This document shows positions 32,340 through 43,099 of a stretch of DNA of 64,000 nt, in pieces. This DNA is from Undaria pinnatifida. Its lineage: Eukaryota; Sar; Phaeophyceae; Laminariales; Alariaceae. Location: positions 24,537,923 to 24,601,922 of the forward strand of contig JABAKD010000025.1 of the NCBI GenBank assembly GCA_012845835.1, given 5' to 3'. The translations under genes and the position numbers were made by a program. Within the stretch, counting starts at the first letter, position 1. Each line of letters starts with the position of its first letter. Under the pieces are notes generated by a model. That model saw only the letters and a list, made by a program, of their open reading frames with translations. It was not told the origin of the DNA and searched no databases.

Positions 32340-33240
32340 AAAAAGTCCTCTTTTCGACAATTTTGGGTTAAGAAGCCGCGTCATTCAGGAATTAGTGCTG
32401 CCTCTATCGTAACAGTCGTCCTCTACGTTGAGGGAAGTCGCAATTTCAAGTAAAGCAACAAGTGGCCGACGGCGTAAACAAAGCAAGTATCGCATTTCGT
32501 TGAATCAACCCGTGTTGCTTCTTCAGGTTTTTGAAACCAAAGCCGCAATGATCCCTACTGAACCAAAGGTGACCTAGATTTTTCAACATTAGCCATAAGC
32601 AACCCCAACCATGTTTGGGTGGTGGCGTAGCCGTGAGTTGAGAAAGACCTTCGTCAGTCGGGAGTACTTGAGAGCAAAACTGCAATCCTTATTGGGCTAC
32701 CCCTACTGTAGAAATTGTCGCAATTGAAGACCCATTCAGGCTGCATGCTCGAATTGGCATCGGCCTGACATATACTATTTGCCGTTGTGTCTACATCTCG
32801 AAGTTCGGTTTGTCGTCGACGATGTTTTCGTCGCGTAATGAACGGCGCAATCTTCTCTGTTATCAGATTTTTCTACGTTGGAACACCGACCCTAACCTTG
32901 CGGACGTCAAGTATGCACTGAAGTGAACTCACACGCACAGTGTGGCTCTTGGTGTGACCACGTCGACATCTTTGGTATTACCCTCATGAAAGTCGGCGGT
33001 AGAGACGCGTGAATATCCGAGTCGTGCGAGGGTCTTTCCCGTGGCTCATCCTGCCATTCCTCAGTCTCATTCCTCGTCGAAGTTGTTTAACGGGGGTATC
33101 TAATCATGCAGCCAAGCAACTGGTTGTCATGCACTTTTTGTCCAATCCATTTAAAAGGCCTAACCGCTGGCCATGAGCCAAGACTTAATATTCCCCCTGG
33201 CGCATCCTGACTTTCTCAAGCGCTTCATTTAATTTTTTGG
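32340..33240 (+). repeat. Partial module A without an exon
   Basis: GGGTTAAGAAGCCGC near 32,365 corresponds to 2,275. From 32,430 onward the sequence follows the part of module A downstream of the exon (TACCCCTACTGTAGAAATTG near 32,699, GACCACGTCGACATCTTTGG near 32,955). The exon and about 400 bp around it are missing. It is a fifth, deleted member of the module A family. Confidence 0.6.
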
Positions 33241-33990
33241 ATTTTACACCCTGCTTGAGATCAGAGGTTGAAAAGCTCGGACGCTAAAACTGTGATACAC
33301 GATCCTATGGTCTACGCACACAAAGAACGCATGATGGCAATTTATTGCTGTGTTAGCATTTGAACCGCAGGGCAACTCAACCCGAAGTTGTCGGGTATGA
33401 CATTCTCATGGCACAACATTACTGTTCGTCCGGTTACGTTTTCAGTTCGCGCAAAATCGGTGTTTCATGTGAGGTATATGCGTAGAAAGCACCAGCGTTT
33501 GAAACATTGAAAATAGGTGGTGCACAGCTCTACAGTACTATACGTAGCATGTGTCCCACCTACCAACCAACGCCGACCAAAAAACGGCATGTCAAATACG
33601 GGGTCCTCAATCCCATGATCTGGGCATGCAACCATAAACGTTTTGAAATACTCAAATGTCGCACTACGATAGGGTTCGATTCTACATTTTCCAAGTTTTT
33701 TTGCGGTAAAGAGCTTTTGACCTAGCAGCAGAAATGTTGTGGGGACCATCAACATGCAACACGACGAATTATCAGATGACAGACGACAGCAGTAGTAAGG
33801 GTAAAATGCCAATCAAATGCATTCCAACGCTATTAGTCGAGTAGACTTGTCCACCTTCATCGCGGCGCATGTCCGCTTTTTACTCGAGTACACGCATTAG
33901 ATCCTGCAGTAAAAGGGTCCTGTCAACCGGGAAACAAACGGTGACAACAATGCTGCCTTCGTCGTCGCGCGCGTCCCTTAACCTCGCGTT
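33240..33990. other. Intron before exon 5
   Basis: There is no recognised gene. It contains one TACGTAGCATGTGTCCC word at about 33,540, related to the motif that recurs in front of other exons. Confidence 0.4.
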
Positions 33991-34009
33991 TATCGCTTCC
34001 GGTTTGCAG

Positions 34010-34093
34010 GGGCTGTGTATCTCAGTTCAAACTCTGCTCTCACCGTCTACGGGAACACGTCGTTCGTCGAAAACTCTGCCGGGGCCGACGGAG
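34010..34093 (+). CDS. Beta-helix repeat exon 5
   Basis: An 84-nt exon, phase 1 at both ends, preceded by CGGTTTGCAG and followed by GTAATT. Residues: GAVYLSSNSA, TVYGNTSFVEN (containing the FxxN motif FVEN) and AGADGG. GNTSF matches the family consensus better than any other exon. Its flanking intron does not belong to modules A, B or C, so it represents a separate cassette type. The reading is open across the exon. An overlapping longer frame (33,869-34,261) is in a different phase and I regard it as a shadow. Confidence 0.78.
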
Positions 34094-34099
34094 GTAATT

Positions 34100-35985
34100 G
34101 AGGCCTTTGAAACGTCCCGTTTAAATGTAGTTGTCATGTTCGACTTTGTGTTGCGCTCAGGTACGAAAGTAGTTAACAGCGCCAAGCGAGAAACAGAGTT
34201 GCAAGGTAGCCAGGTTGATGATCTCAGGAAACTCGGAACACTCGGGAGCCTTTACGCCTAAACTTGTATATAATGCACCGTCCTCTCCCATGAATGAAGC
34301 GTAGCCCGCGAGTCGGACTTTCCGCATATTCCTAGATGTCCTCTACCCCCCGCTTTCTTGAACAAGCACGGACATCTTCGTCTGCGGAATTACCGACTGC
34401 AGTGCCAAATGTATCGTTAGTGATAAGCCTCAACACCGCTATTGGGTTATTCGTTGTTTGGAAGCTGTAACGATATATAGTGTTGGGATGGTGTCGGCAA
34501 TAGGCAGGCAACACGATCAATACCACGTCGGAACTGTGAAACGTGCTACGTTGATGGGGATAGCATTTGTTGTCTTATGGCTTCCTGAATGACTGGTTTA
34601 CCCAACCCAAATTGTCCGAAAGCCGCACTTGTTCCACATTATTATGTTTTGTGTACTCCTAGGCAAAGGCGTGTTTCATCGGGCTGCACTCTTGCTTTGA
34701 CAAAAATCCGACTCTGCCTGGGGAATAGACCTCCCCACGTTATAATCCTTTGAAGAACGCTGCGTAACCTCTGTCGTCGTAGTGTTGTAGTAATCCATGC
34801 ACGGGGTTAACTGTTGAGCTGCAATATACTGTTCGAATGCCATTCTTATTCCTGATCTGTAGTAGGCAGTATGATCTTCATCATGCTGCACTTTCCTCTC
34901 TCTCACAGTCAGTGCTCCAATTCTGTTCGATAGTCAGGTTTCTTAATCATTTAACATCGAAGTCAGTTCTTCAATGAGCTACACGCTAAGACATCCTCAA
35001 GTGAAGATGTAGGTGCTATTCATGTTGAAGCCCGTGTCACATTGCGTGATCGTGTATTGTGTATCGTTGTCGATGTGCGTCAATTCGGATGTGCATTTTG
35101 TATCTACACGCATTTTTCCCTAACCTGCAGACAAACCGTGGTCGCACGCGTATCGACCCATCTCCTCCCACGCGCGTGTCCGTATTATTTTCACTCTGAG
35201 GTTGCAATATTCCCGCTGCTCGTCGTTGTTTTCGATAAATTTTTGTAGCGCGTTAACTCGCACGTCCGGCGACGGCACACACAAAATGAACTTTCCCGTC
35301 CATATCACGTGTGTTCCACAGGACTTTCGAACTCCAGCACAACCGCTAGCATAGCAATGGCAGAGCAGCGCTGACCCTTGAAAGTCGACCATGCCACAAA
35401 ATTTATTCGCAAGCACTGCTAAGAATCTTAGTGTGTTTCCAGTTCAAACCCGACTCTATCACGTGTGCACCTGAATAGCACGCAACGAGTGTGAACCAAA
35501 CGCCAGCCCTGTCTCGTTGCTTGTGATAGTATTTTTAATAAACCAGTTGTGGGATAAAGAGCAAAGTAACTTCCGTGCACCACGCCAAGTTTCTTAACAA
35601 CGCTCTTATTATTTGTTTACTGAGAACTGCCCTACGCTTTTGTTTCCTCTATTTAAAAGTCCATGCTGCGCGTTTCAGTGGGAATGGAAAACATAACATT
35701 ACCAGTAGACGCGAGCTACGCTGCAGTAACACTTTTGAACACAGCTATTCTCTGAACAACGGGTCATGTTAAACCCCGAACTCGTTTAAACGTCATTCTC
35801 GTAAAGCAGTACCATTACGAGGAAAGCCGATGGAAATGGGGTTGTGATGGGGTTACTCTCAGTTGTGTTTTGGTGAGGTCCATAGCTCCTGAGGCAAGGA
35901 GCGTCAGAATACGATAGGTTCACCTGCTTCACAAACGTATGTGTGAGTAACGACAATAATGTAACCTCACGCGTTGGTGTCGGTT
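34100..35985. other. Intron, no gene seen
   Basis: No repeat exon, transposon or RNA gene recognised in about 1.9 kb. A GGTCCATAGCTCCTGAGGCAAGGAGC word near 35,878 is one more copy of the recurring hairpin motif. Confidence 0.4.
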
Positions 35986-35989
35986 GGAA

Positions 35990-37200
35990 CCGACGCTGTA
36001 AAAAGTTGTATGTATACTAGGGTTGGCGTTGGTTTGCAACAACGCTGTAAAACATGTCAATCACTGCGTGGGCTGTAAAACCAGTGTACCGTTTCGTATT
36101 TTTTATCATTTTCAACGGTGACCATGATGGTTGATGAGATTGATCTATTGGTGCGAGGTGGAGATTCCAAACTCCGCGCTCGAGGGGGAAAATCGTATTG
36201 CGCAGTGAAAATATGGCAAGGCACCAAAGAGGCCCTTGCTCATCGCTGTCTCTAGAATGGCCACACAAGAAAACAATTGACGCTGTCATCCATTAGCAAG
36301 AAAGTAGGCACAAAGTGCCGAAGTGCGTCTTACGAGCAGTTCTAGAGAGGATGCAGTTTACCCTTTACGCGACTGGACGAACACCTCACGGCTCCGCGAG
36401 CTTGATGAAAGTAACGTCCGCCTCGTTGGTGAGAGCTCGACGTGCTCCGTCTCGCCGTAGTAGGAATGCGAGCGTGTTTTATCGTATGACTACGGCCATT
36501 CACAACCAAGTACACCTCACGGCCCCACTCAGGTGCCCGTCCATTCCAGCTGCTCTACTCATGTCGACGGAAACAATTCATTTTCGCCAACACCCCCTAC
36601 GATGACGGAGGTAGTTAAATGTTCGCCTTTTAAGGGTACCCAGAGTAGGTTTAGGCTTAATTGTCCACAACGGCAAGAGTATATTATTTCATTTTTATAC
36701 TGTCTCATTTCCACACTGAGATTGGGCCGTCATAAACAGTCATAATGTACACCTTGTGGTAGCACCGAAACAACATCCACATTGGCACGTGTCACAAAAC
36801 CGTTTCAAATATGGGTAATGATTCACGTATTCGTGTGAGGGAGTCTGGCAGTCACAAACACCATGACCTAAGAGGGCCCACCTCCAGCACAGCAGTCGCC
36901 CATTAACCAACGCCTTCTAAAATCACTATCAATAGCGCGGCTACGTTACGGATAGGTTTAAACGCTGCAACGCCGGACAATCGAGCTCAGCCGTTCATGT
37001 TTATCTGGTGTATTTTGCGCTTGAGGTAAATAGCAGAGTATCACGAGGACGCCAAACCGCAGTTACGACTGCGTAAATATCGTGTGATGCGTTTTGTGGC
37101 GGAAGGATGCAATGGATCGTCGTCGAACGATGTCGGTACTCGCAATGCACATGTAGCGCCGCTGGAATGCATCAAATTTCATAAAACGCGTGGACCTTAA
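35990..37200 (+). repeat. Intron module C, copy with exon 6
   Basis: Matches the other C modules: CGGTTGGAACCGACGCTGTA near 35,983, GGTGACCATGATGGTTGATG near 36,117, GGCACAAAGTGCCGAAGTGC near 36,308, CTACGGCCATTCACAACC near 36,491, and downstream GAACGATGTCGGTACTCGC near 37,126, matching 23,930. Confidence 0.65.
36533..36610 (+). CDS. Beta-helix repeat exon 6, decayed
   Basis: AG/GT borders are kept (ACTCAG before, GTAGTT after) and length is still a multiple of three (78 nt). Both ends read in phase 1 (GA at the start, YDDGG at the end). The middle has been shifted by small indels: the family core THVDGNNSF is now in the +1 frame, and the in-frame reading is Arg/Gln-rich with no FxxN at the usual place. 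No stop results. Either this exon is dying or the new middle is tolerated. It belongs with exons 4 and 11. Confidence 0.55.
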
Positions 37201-38500
37201 AGCGATCCCCGTTGCTGTCTCTGGATGTGGCCACAAACCAAAACTAGTCAATCCATTCCAAGCGTTCATCGAGTATGCAAGAGAGTTCGCACCAGCTGCG
37301 GGTATCCCCGTAACAAATGAATTAGTGAACAATAAACGTCTTCCCGATGAGTGACCCCATGTCAAACATTAGCTGCTAAAGAAACAGACGGGTTTTACAT
37401 CAGAATGGGAATTTCAACGATTTTGAGACCAGCCACGGCGCCCGGTGAAAAAAAACTCAATCAAGTGGTACTACCTCGGTAGTATCACGCGTCCTCTGCC
37501 GTTAGTTCCTTTACCAGTGCTAAACGCTGGATGTTTGTCCATTTCCTTGAAAATAACTGTGGTCACGCTCGACTTCAGCGGTTTATACGTAGGGGAGAAA
37601 AGGCGAACTCCATGCAATTCAAGGAAGGGCGGCTCAACAACGAAGTATTTCCGATGACAGCACGACTGCGAGAGCACATGAATGCATCGTATTTTGAAAG
37701 CTATGATCCAAATAGTAACGTGTTCGAACACTACTGTCATCAGATCATTTTACCGGTGCATTGATTTAGATCGTATGATACCCGGTAAGTTTTATATGGG
37801 GGGCACTCTTTTCGTCCTTAGCCAAAGTCGTAGGACTAAAGCGCCCCGCTCATCACCCGTACGATTCTTCCGTAGTGTATTACGTAAAACTGTTCACTTC
37901 TCCTATCGACGTCCTGGTTCGCCGTCTGCGGCCACCATCTTTCTCCTAGGATGGCGATCGTTTGTTTTGTTACTTTCTAGTCCACCACACATCTCCATGT
38001 CGCATACGTTAAATTTCTACGATTGCTTCCCTAACGCATCATGTTCCTCGTTGAATATTTCACATCCTCCCGCTAAATCAGTCTTACTTTCTTTTGTCGG
38101 GCCACATCAGCGCATATGTATAGCCACTGGCATATATATTTCCTTATAATCTCGATGACGAGGCTCCATGACATAACTAAAAACCGTCGGAATGTCGACC
38201 TTTCATCGCAAGATCAATATTTTCACTACCTACGGCGTGGTTTTGGTAATCGGAACACGCCATTACACGCCATTAGTTTGCTTAATACTCCGGAGTATGT
38301 GTTTTTTTGTGTGGGGTACAGGATCTTTAAGTGAGGGGCCTCATAATCGATATATATATATGTTTGAGTGTGGGGTACGGAATCCTCACGGGAGAATCTT
38401 CTCCATCGAAATGGGGAACCTATTCTGTAACATGCGTAATACATCAATTGTTCAAGACGCTGATGAAAGACCATGCTGGGGGCAAACGATTGCGTAGACG
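37200..38500. other. Intron, no gene seen
   Basis: No repeat exon or transposon. Two copies of the recurring hairpin-type word lie at about 38,312 (GGGGTACAGGATCTTTAAGTGAGG) and 38,370 (GTGGGGTACGGAATCCTCACGGGAG), only about 60 bp apart. Confidence 0.4.
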
Positions 38501-39970
38501 GTAGCTGAGGATGAATGTGACGAAGAGGAAGGGGGGAGCAAGAGCGGCAGCTCGATTAAATAGAGAAATATTTGACCGGAATTAATAACATGAGGGGAGT
38601 GAGAAACGCAATAAGAACCAACTCCCATGATCTCCCTCGATGCCTTTAGAGGCATACTAGGACTATCATGTCGGGTGAAACAGCGCGTGCTTAAATAGGC
38701 TGAGCACCTTATAGGAAAACGATTCCTGAATGGCGGAGCTCACAACCCCCAAGATACCGGAAACCCATATTTCAAAACCCGTATTTTGACATGTTTTTAG
38801 CTCATGGCTCTGTTGATCGGGTTGTAGTTTCAGTTTACTCTGTATACTTCCCAAGGGTGAGGTAGAGAGACCCTCACGGGTCAAGACTCAGAAAAACGAA
38901 CCTTTTCACCTCCAGTTAAGCACGCGTCGAACACGCCTACTCTACCGTACGATTTTCACGTTTTAGCGGTTTCCGTCGCGGCGCTCCGCGTCTGACAAAC
39001 TACCCAGAGTCCTCGGACCCGATGTGGACTAAAGTATGACTACGGCAGGTGGGTACTGTTTCATTCTGATCTCAGAGACTCACAGTGAGGCATCGTCTCA
39101 AGCGCCACCGTTTTTCAGCGGCATTGAAAACAATATTGAAGCACAATGTGTGTTGGGAATAGTACGTAACTCGTGACTGAACATGTGGTTTACCTCTCTA
39201 CCGTAGCCTGTGTATGTGCAGTCCACCATGACAGTATATGGACATCATGCTCACGAGAATGTATATCGGTCATGACTTGAACCATTCTTAAACGTGGGTT
39301 GTGCGATGGACGGTATACAGCTGGTCAAGTTACGAGCCTGGGGACGTTGTGGGCGCATACCACATGACACAATAAAGGTGCACTATATATGTTTTTTTAC
39401 TCTTGATTTCAGGAGAATGGTACCTCACCCAACACCTGACTTGGAGGAAAAAAATACTTTTCCCAAAAGAGTAATGTTCATGACCCCTGGCTATACAACG
39501 AACTCTACATCAAAACAAGAAAAATCATGCTGATGAGTGATGGGCCAAGGAGCCACGTCATTCACAAAACGTTTCAGTCAAAACGAGCCGCTTGTATCGC
39601 GGCGCGCGCGTCGTACGCCCGAAGCCGTAACGACAGCCGTAGCGGATGTTCCATCGTCGTGCTACGTTTTGGTGTGATGAAGAAGCGTGCTGCGACACTG
39701 GTAAAACTTTCTGCCTTAAACGGCTTCCAGATAACAGTGCTCTTCAACCCGAAATCGGTCAAAAAATTCTTTTTTGTTTCACGAGCTGTTTAGTTGTTCA
39801 CCTAGGTCATCGAAATACTCATCAGGTGGCAAACTGTCATGTCTCCATATCAGGTATTTCGAATAAGTTTTTGCGCACCTTACGATTTGTGCATCAGAAT
39901 ACAAGCAATGCACAACTCCCTTAGTTTGTGTCTGACAGAACTTAATCAAACGTCCGTCGGCACTTCGCAG

Positions 39971-40054
39971 GTGCTGTCTACGGTAAAAGGGACTGTTCTG
40001 TCGACGTCCATGGTAGCACAAACTTCAACACCAACATCGCGGGGCACGACGGAG
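39971..40054 (+). CDS. Beta-helix repeat exon 7 (A1 type)
   Basis: An 84-nt exon, phase 1 at both ends, preceded by ACTTCGCAG and followed by GTAAGA. Residues: GAVYGKRDCS, DVHG, FNTN (FxxN) and AGHDGG. It pairs with exon 1 (shared DCS[IV]DVHG and NIAGHDGG), not with exon 8 in the next module. That supports duplication of the whole exon 1-2-3 block. No stop in frame. Confidence 0.75.
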
Positions 40055-41197
40055 GTAAGATTTTATCTGAAGAACACGTCCGTGGCGGGGTTAATGCTTG
40101 TGACACGGTAACCTCACTAGTATCAGTAACTTTCGTTTCATTGTCGTCATCCGCCATCCTAGGGCAACAATGAACGATGGGCCACCCCATAAAATAGAGT
40201 TTCATAACAAATTAGATGTCAATACATGGACTGTTAAACAGGGCGTCTGAAGAAATGGTCGACTGTTAACGCTTGACACGATGAGTGTAGGCGCCCATTT
40301 CGAGCAAGCAACACGTGATCGAAAGGGGATTTTGAACAAGGAAAGTACCCCATTACGTCGAATCAATCAATCGAACCTATACCACAATGTTTCCCACATG
40401 AACCAATGTTGGCCTAGATTATATAAATTGGCCAAAAGAAATCTCGACGATGTTTGGGTCGTAGCGTAGCCTTTAGTTGAGGAAGACCCTTGTCAGTGAG
40501 GAGTACGTTAGAGAAAGGCTGCTATCTCTATCGTGCCACCCCTACTGTAGAACTCGTCCCAAACGACGACACATTCAAGCAACATGCTCGACGAGGTATG
40601 CAGCACGATCAATGTTTTGTAGGCGCCCCATGCATTTGACACAGGCCTGAAATACGAGCTGCGCCTGTGACAACATTTAGGTGTAGGTTCTATTCTCCGT
40701 CGCTGAAAATTGCGTCCCGCAATGAACGGCGCCACGTACTTCATTCTTCTCTTTTTCCTCATTGAAAGCCCGACCCAAACCCTTTGGACTTGAAGTATGC
40801 ACTGAAGTTGATGCGGACGCTAAGTGCGTCTCTTGGTGTAACCACATTGATATCTTTGGAAAGCCCTTCAATAATTTCTGCAGTTGAGACGTATGCATAT
40901 CCGAGTCGTGTGCGGGTCATCCTCGTGCCTCATCATATCATGCCTCACTCTAATACCCATCAAGCTTATACAATACCGAGTGTAGGTAATCGTGCAGTAA
41001 AAGCAACTCGTTATCACACGTTTTGTCAGCTCCATTTTACAGGCTTAACCCCTGACCCTGAGCCAAAACCTCACCTTTCCCCAGACTCCCACTACGATGT
41101 ACATGTATTCTGAATGACGGGCCTTCCAAACGCCATTACTACAAAGCCGTCATAACATGGTCATTATTATTTTGTGATATTCTTTGGTGTATACTTA

Positions 41198-41330
41198 GGC
41201 CGTGAGTTTTTCTTTGGGGTGAAAAACTTTTTCTCTTCCACGAATCACGTTTTTGCTTGGGGGTATAGAGATTCTTTCGTGAGGAAACTCATGAATGTAT
41301 TGGTGCGCCTGTACCGTAGCATACGTCCTC
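41198..41330 (+). repeat. Recurring intron block, example 3
   Basis: TAGGCCGTGAGTTTTTC, GGGTATAGAGATTCTTTCGTG and CCTGTACCGTAGCATACGTCC. The last word is the consensus form of the motif. Confidence 0.65.
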
Positions 41331-41719
41331 TGATCATAACTCGAACCCGAACAATATATATGCAGCTGCCCCAGCCCTAGTCCCTGACCCTCAACCTCAC
41401 TCAATCAGCCACAGCGATCTATGGCCCTTCCAGGGGTTTTCTACAGTCCGATCGGGTCAGATCGGGTAACGGTGACCCACCCCGGCAACGTGCTACGGTG
41501 CAAGTGCACCCTTATATTTCTCGGGCTCCTCATAGGACCAACTACTCTATACTCCACTGCCACAAAATGATTTGAAGAAAAAATCGAGAGCTATACAGCC
41601 GGCGACCAATCGTATGGCCCAGGCTAACAAACATGTTTTATTCATACCCAGAACGAAATTTTGACCAGTCTTCTTGCGTCAACGGTTGAGGGGAAAGGAG
41701 CCCCGTCATTGATTAGACA

Positions 41720-41745
41720 ATATATATATATATATATATATATAT
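41720..41745. repeat. (TA)n microsatellite
   Basis: About 12-13 TA units in module A copy 3. The corresponding position in copy 1 (near 3,935) has only CATATATTTTGG, so the expansion is specific to this copy. Confidence 0.9.
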
Positions 41746-42261
41746 TTGCCGCAATGTTCCACCTGGATAGTACGTAACAAATAATCTGAACCTGTGAAAT
41801 CGGAGAAAATATCCCTGACCTGATCCGCGATGCTGTGAAAACTGGGGCACCCGTCCAGCGGGTTGGGTTCTAACCCGTGAAGGCACCTGGGGTGTACCCC
41901 TCGGTCTCGTAATTGGTGTGCATTACTCTAAGATACAAACTAAGCTGGCAAACGTTACCCGAACTACATGACGACTGCCGTTGAAGGTTGAAGAGTCTCT
42001 CATTTAGAATTTTTCTTCATCGAATTTATTGTCCTCGCACCACTATCGTGCTGCCACCCAGCAGCAACTCAGGTCCGGGGTAACATAGCAGGTCATTCTC
42101 CCCTCTGTGTACCTATTTCATTACCCCCAGGTGATTGTAGGATCAAACCGCGTATGCGTTCTTCGGAGATATTACTCTCGAGAATAAACATTCGCGGATT
42201 TCACTCTGAATAATTATGTTGTTGTTGTTCTCACATTAACTCGTACAATCAAGTCCGTGGT

Positions 42262-42530
42262 GACCGAGTCTACGGTAGGGGGGTCCTTTTTTGGGCCTTT
42301 TATTTCAGTGGCTAGGGGTCACTCGCGAGAGTAACCCCTTTGTTCCTATGCGATATTACGTTTTCTTGATGTTTTACATTGACGAAATCAATCCGCAGTA
42401 CAAAGATGATCTAAGCTGCGCCAAACCAACTGCCTAAACAATTCTCACCCGTGGGGTACAGAGCCACTCGTGCAAGTGGCACAAACACACCAGTGGGAAT
42501 ACGGGTACCCCCCCTACCGTAGCCTTGGTC
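42262..42530. mobile_element. MITE copy 3 (269 bp)
   Basis: Ends GACCGAGTCTACGGTAGGGG and CCCCTACCGTAGCCTTGGTC, same length as copies 1 and 2, with similar inner hairpins (GGGGTCACTCGCGAGAGTAA, and GAGCCACTCGTGCAAGTGGC). TGGT directly flanks the element on both sides (42,258-42,261 and 42,531-42,534), again 4 bp. It interrupts module A copy 3. The matching place in copy 1 (about 4.4 kb) has no MITE. Confidence 0.8.
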
Positions 42531-43099
42531 TGGTCACAGGACAAACTCCAATCACTATGGAGCTGATTAATACCCCAAGAATATGCAATGCCGGCGGGTC
42601 TAGCTGGTTGGCTCGATAGTTACTATTGCGCCAGTACTCAGGTATTTAATGCTGAATGTTGAAGCCCCGAATATGTCTCCAATCTGCGTACCTGCATGAT
42701 CTAAACTAGTAGAATCATAACATACATCGTGCATACGTATATCAATTCCTATGTGCTTTCAGCCATATCTACTAGATATGGAAACGGGCCGTCCGGCCAC
42801 AATAGATTCTATCATGAATAATAGACTGACATCAAAATAATAGAGGGAAATATTCAAGAAAAGCCAGCAACATGTTATATATTTTGGCGAGGTTAGTTTT
42901 ACTATGGGCAGGTTCGGAAGGTCTTACAGTGCATGCATGATGCAATGGGTTTAATGCCTTTTGGTAGATATCACCGGCGACGATGGCTTCGACTGTGGTA
43001 GAAATCACGTTGGCCTTGTAATCTCAAGGACCTCCGTCCAGACAAGAACGTCGGATAATCGGCGTGTACGGTTTGTAGACGTGTTCTCGGCTGTCGAGT

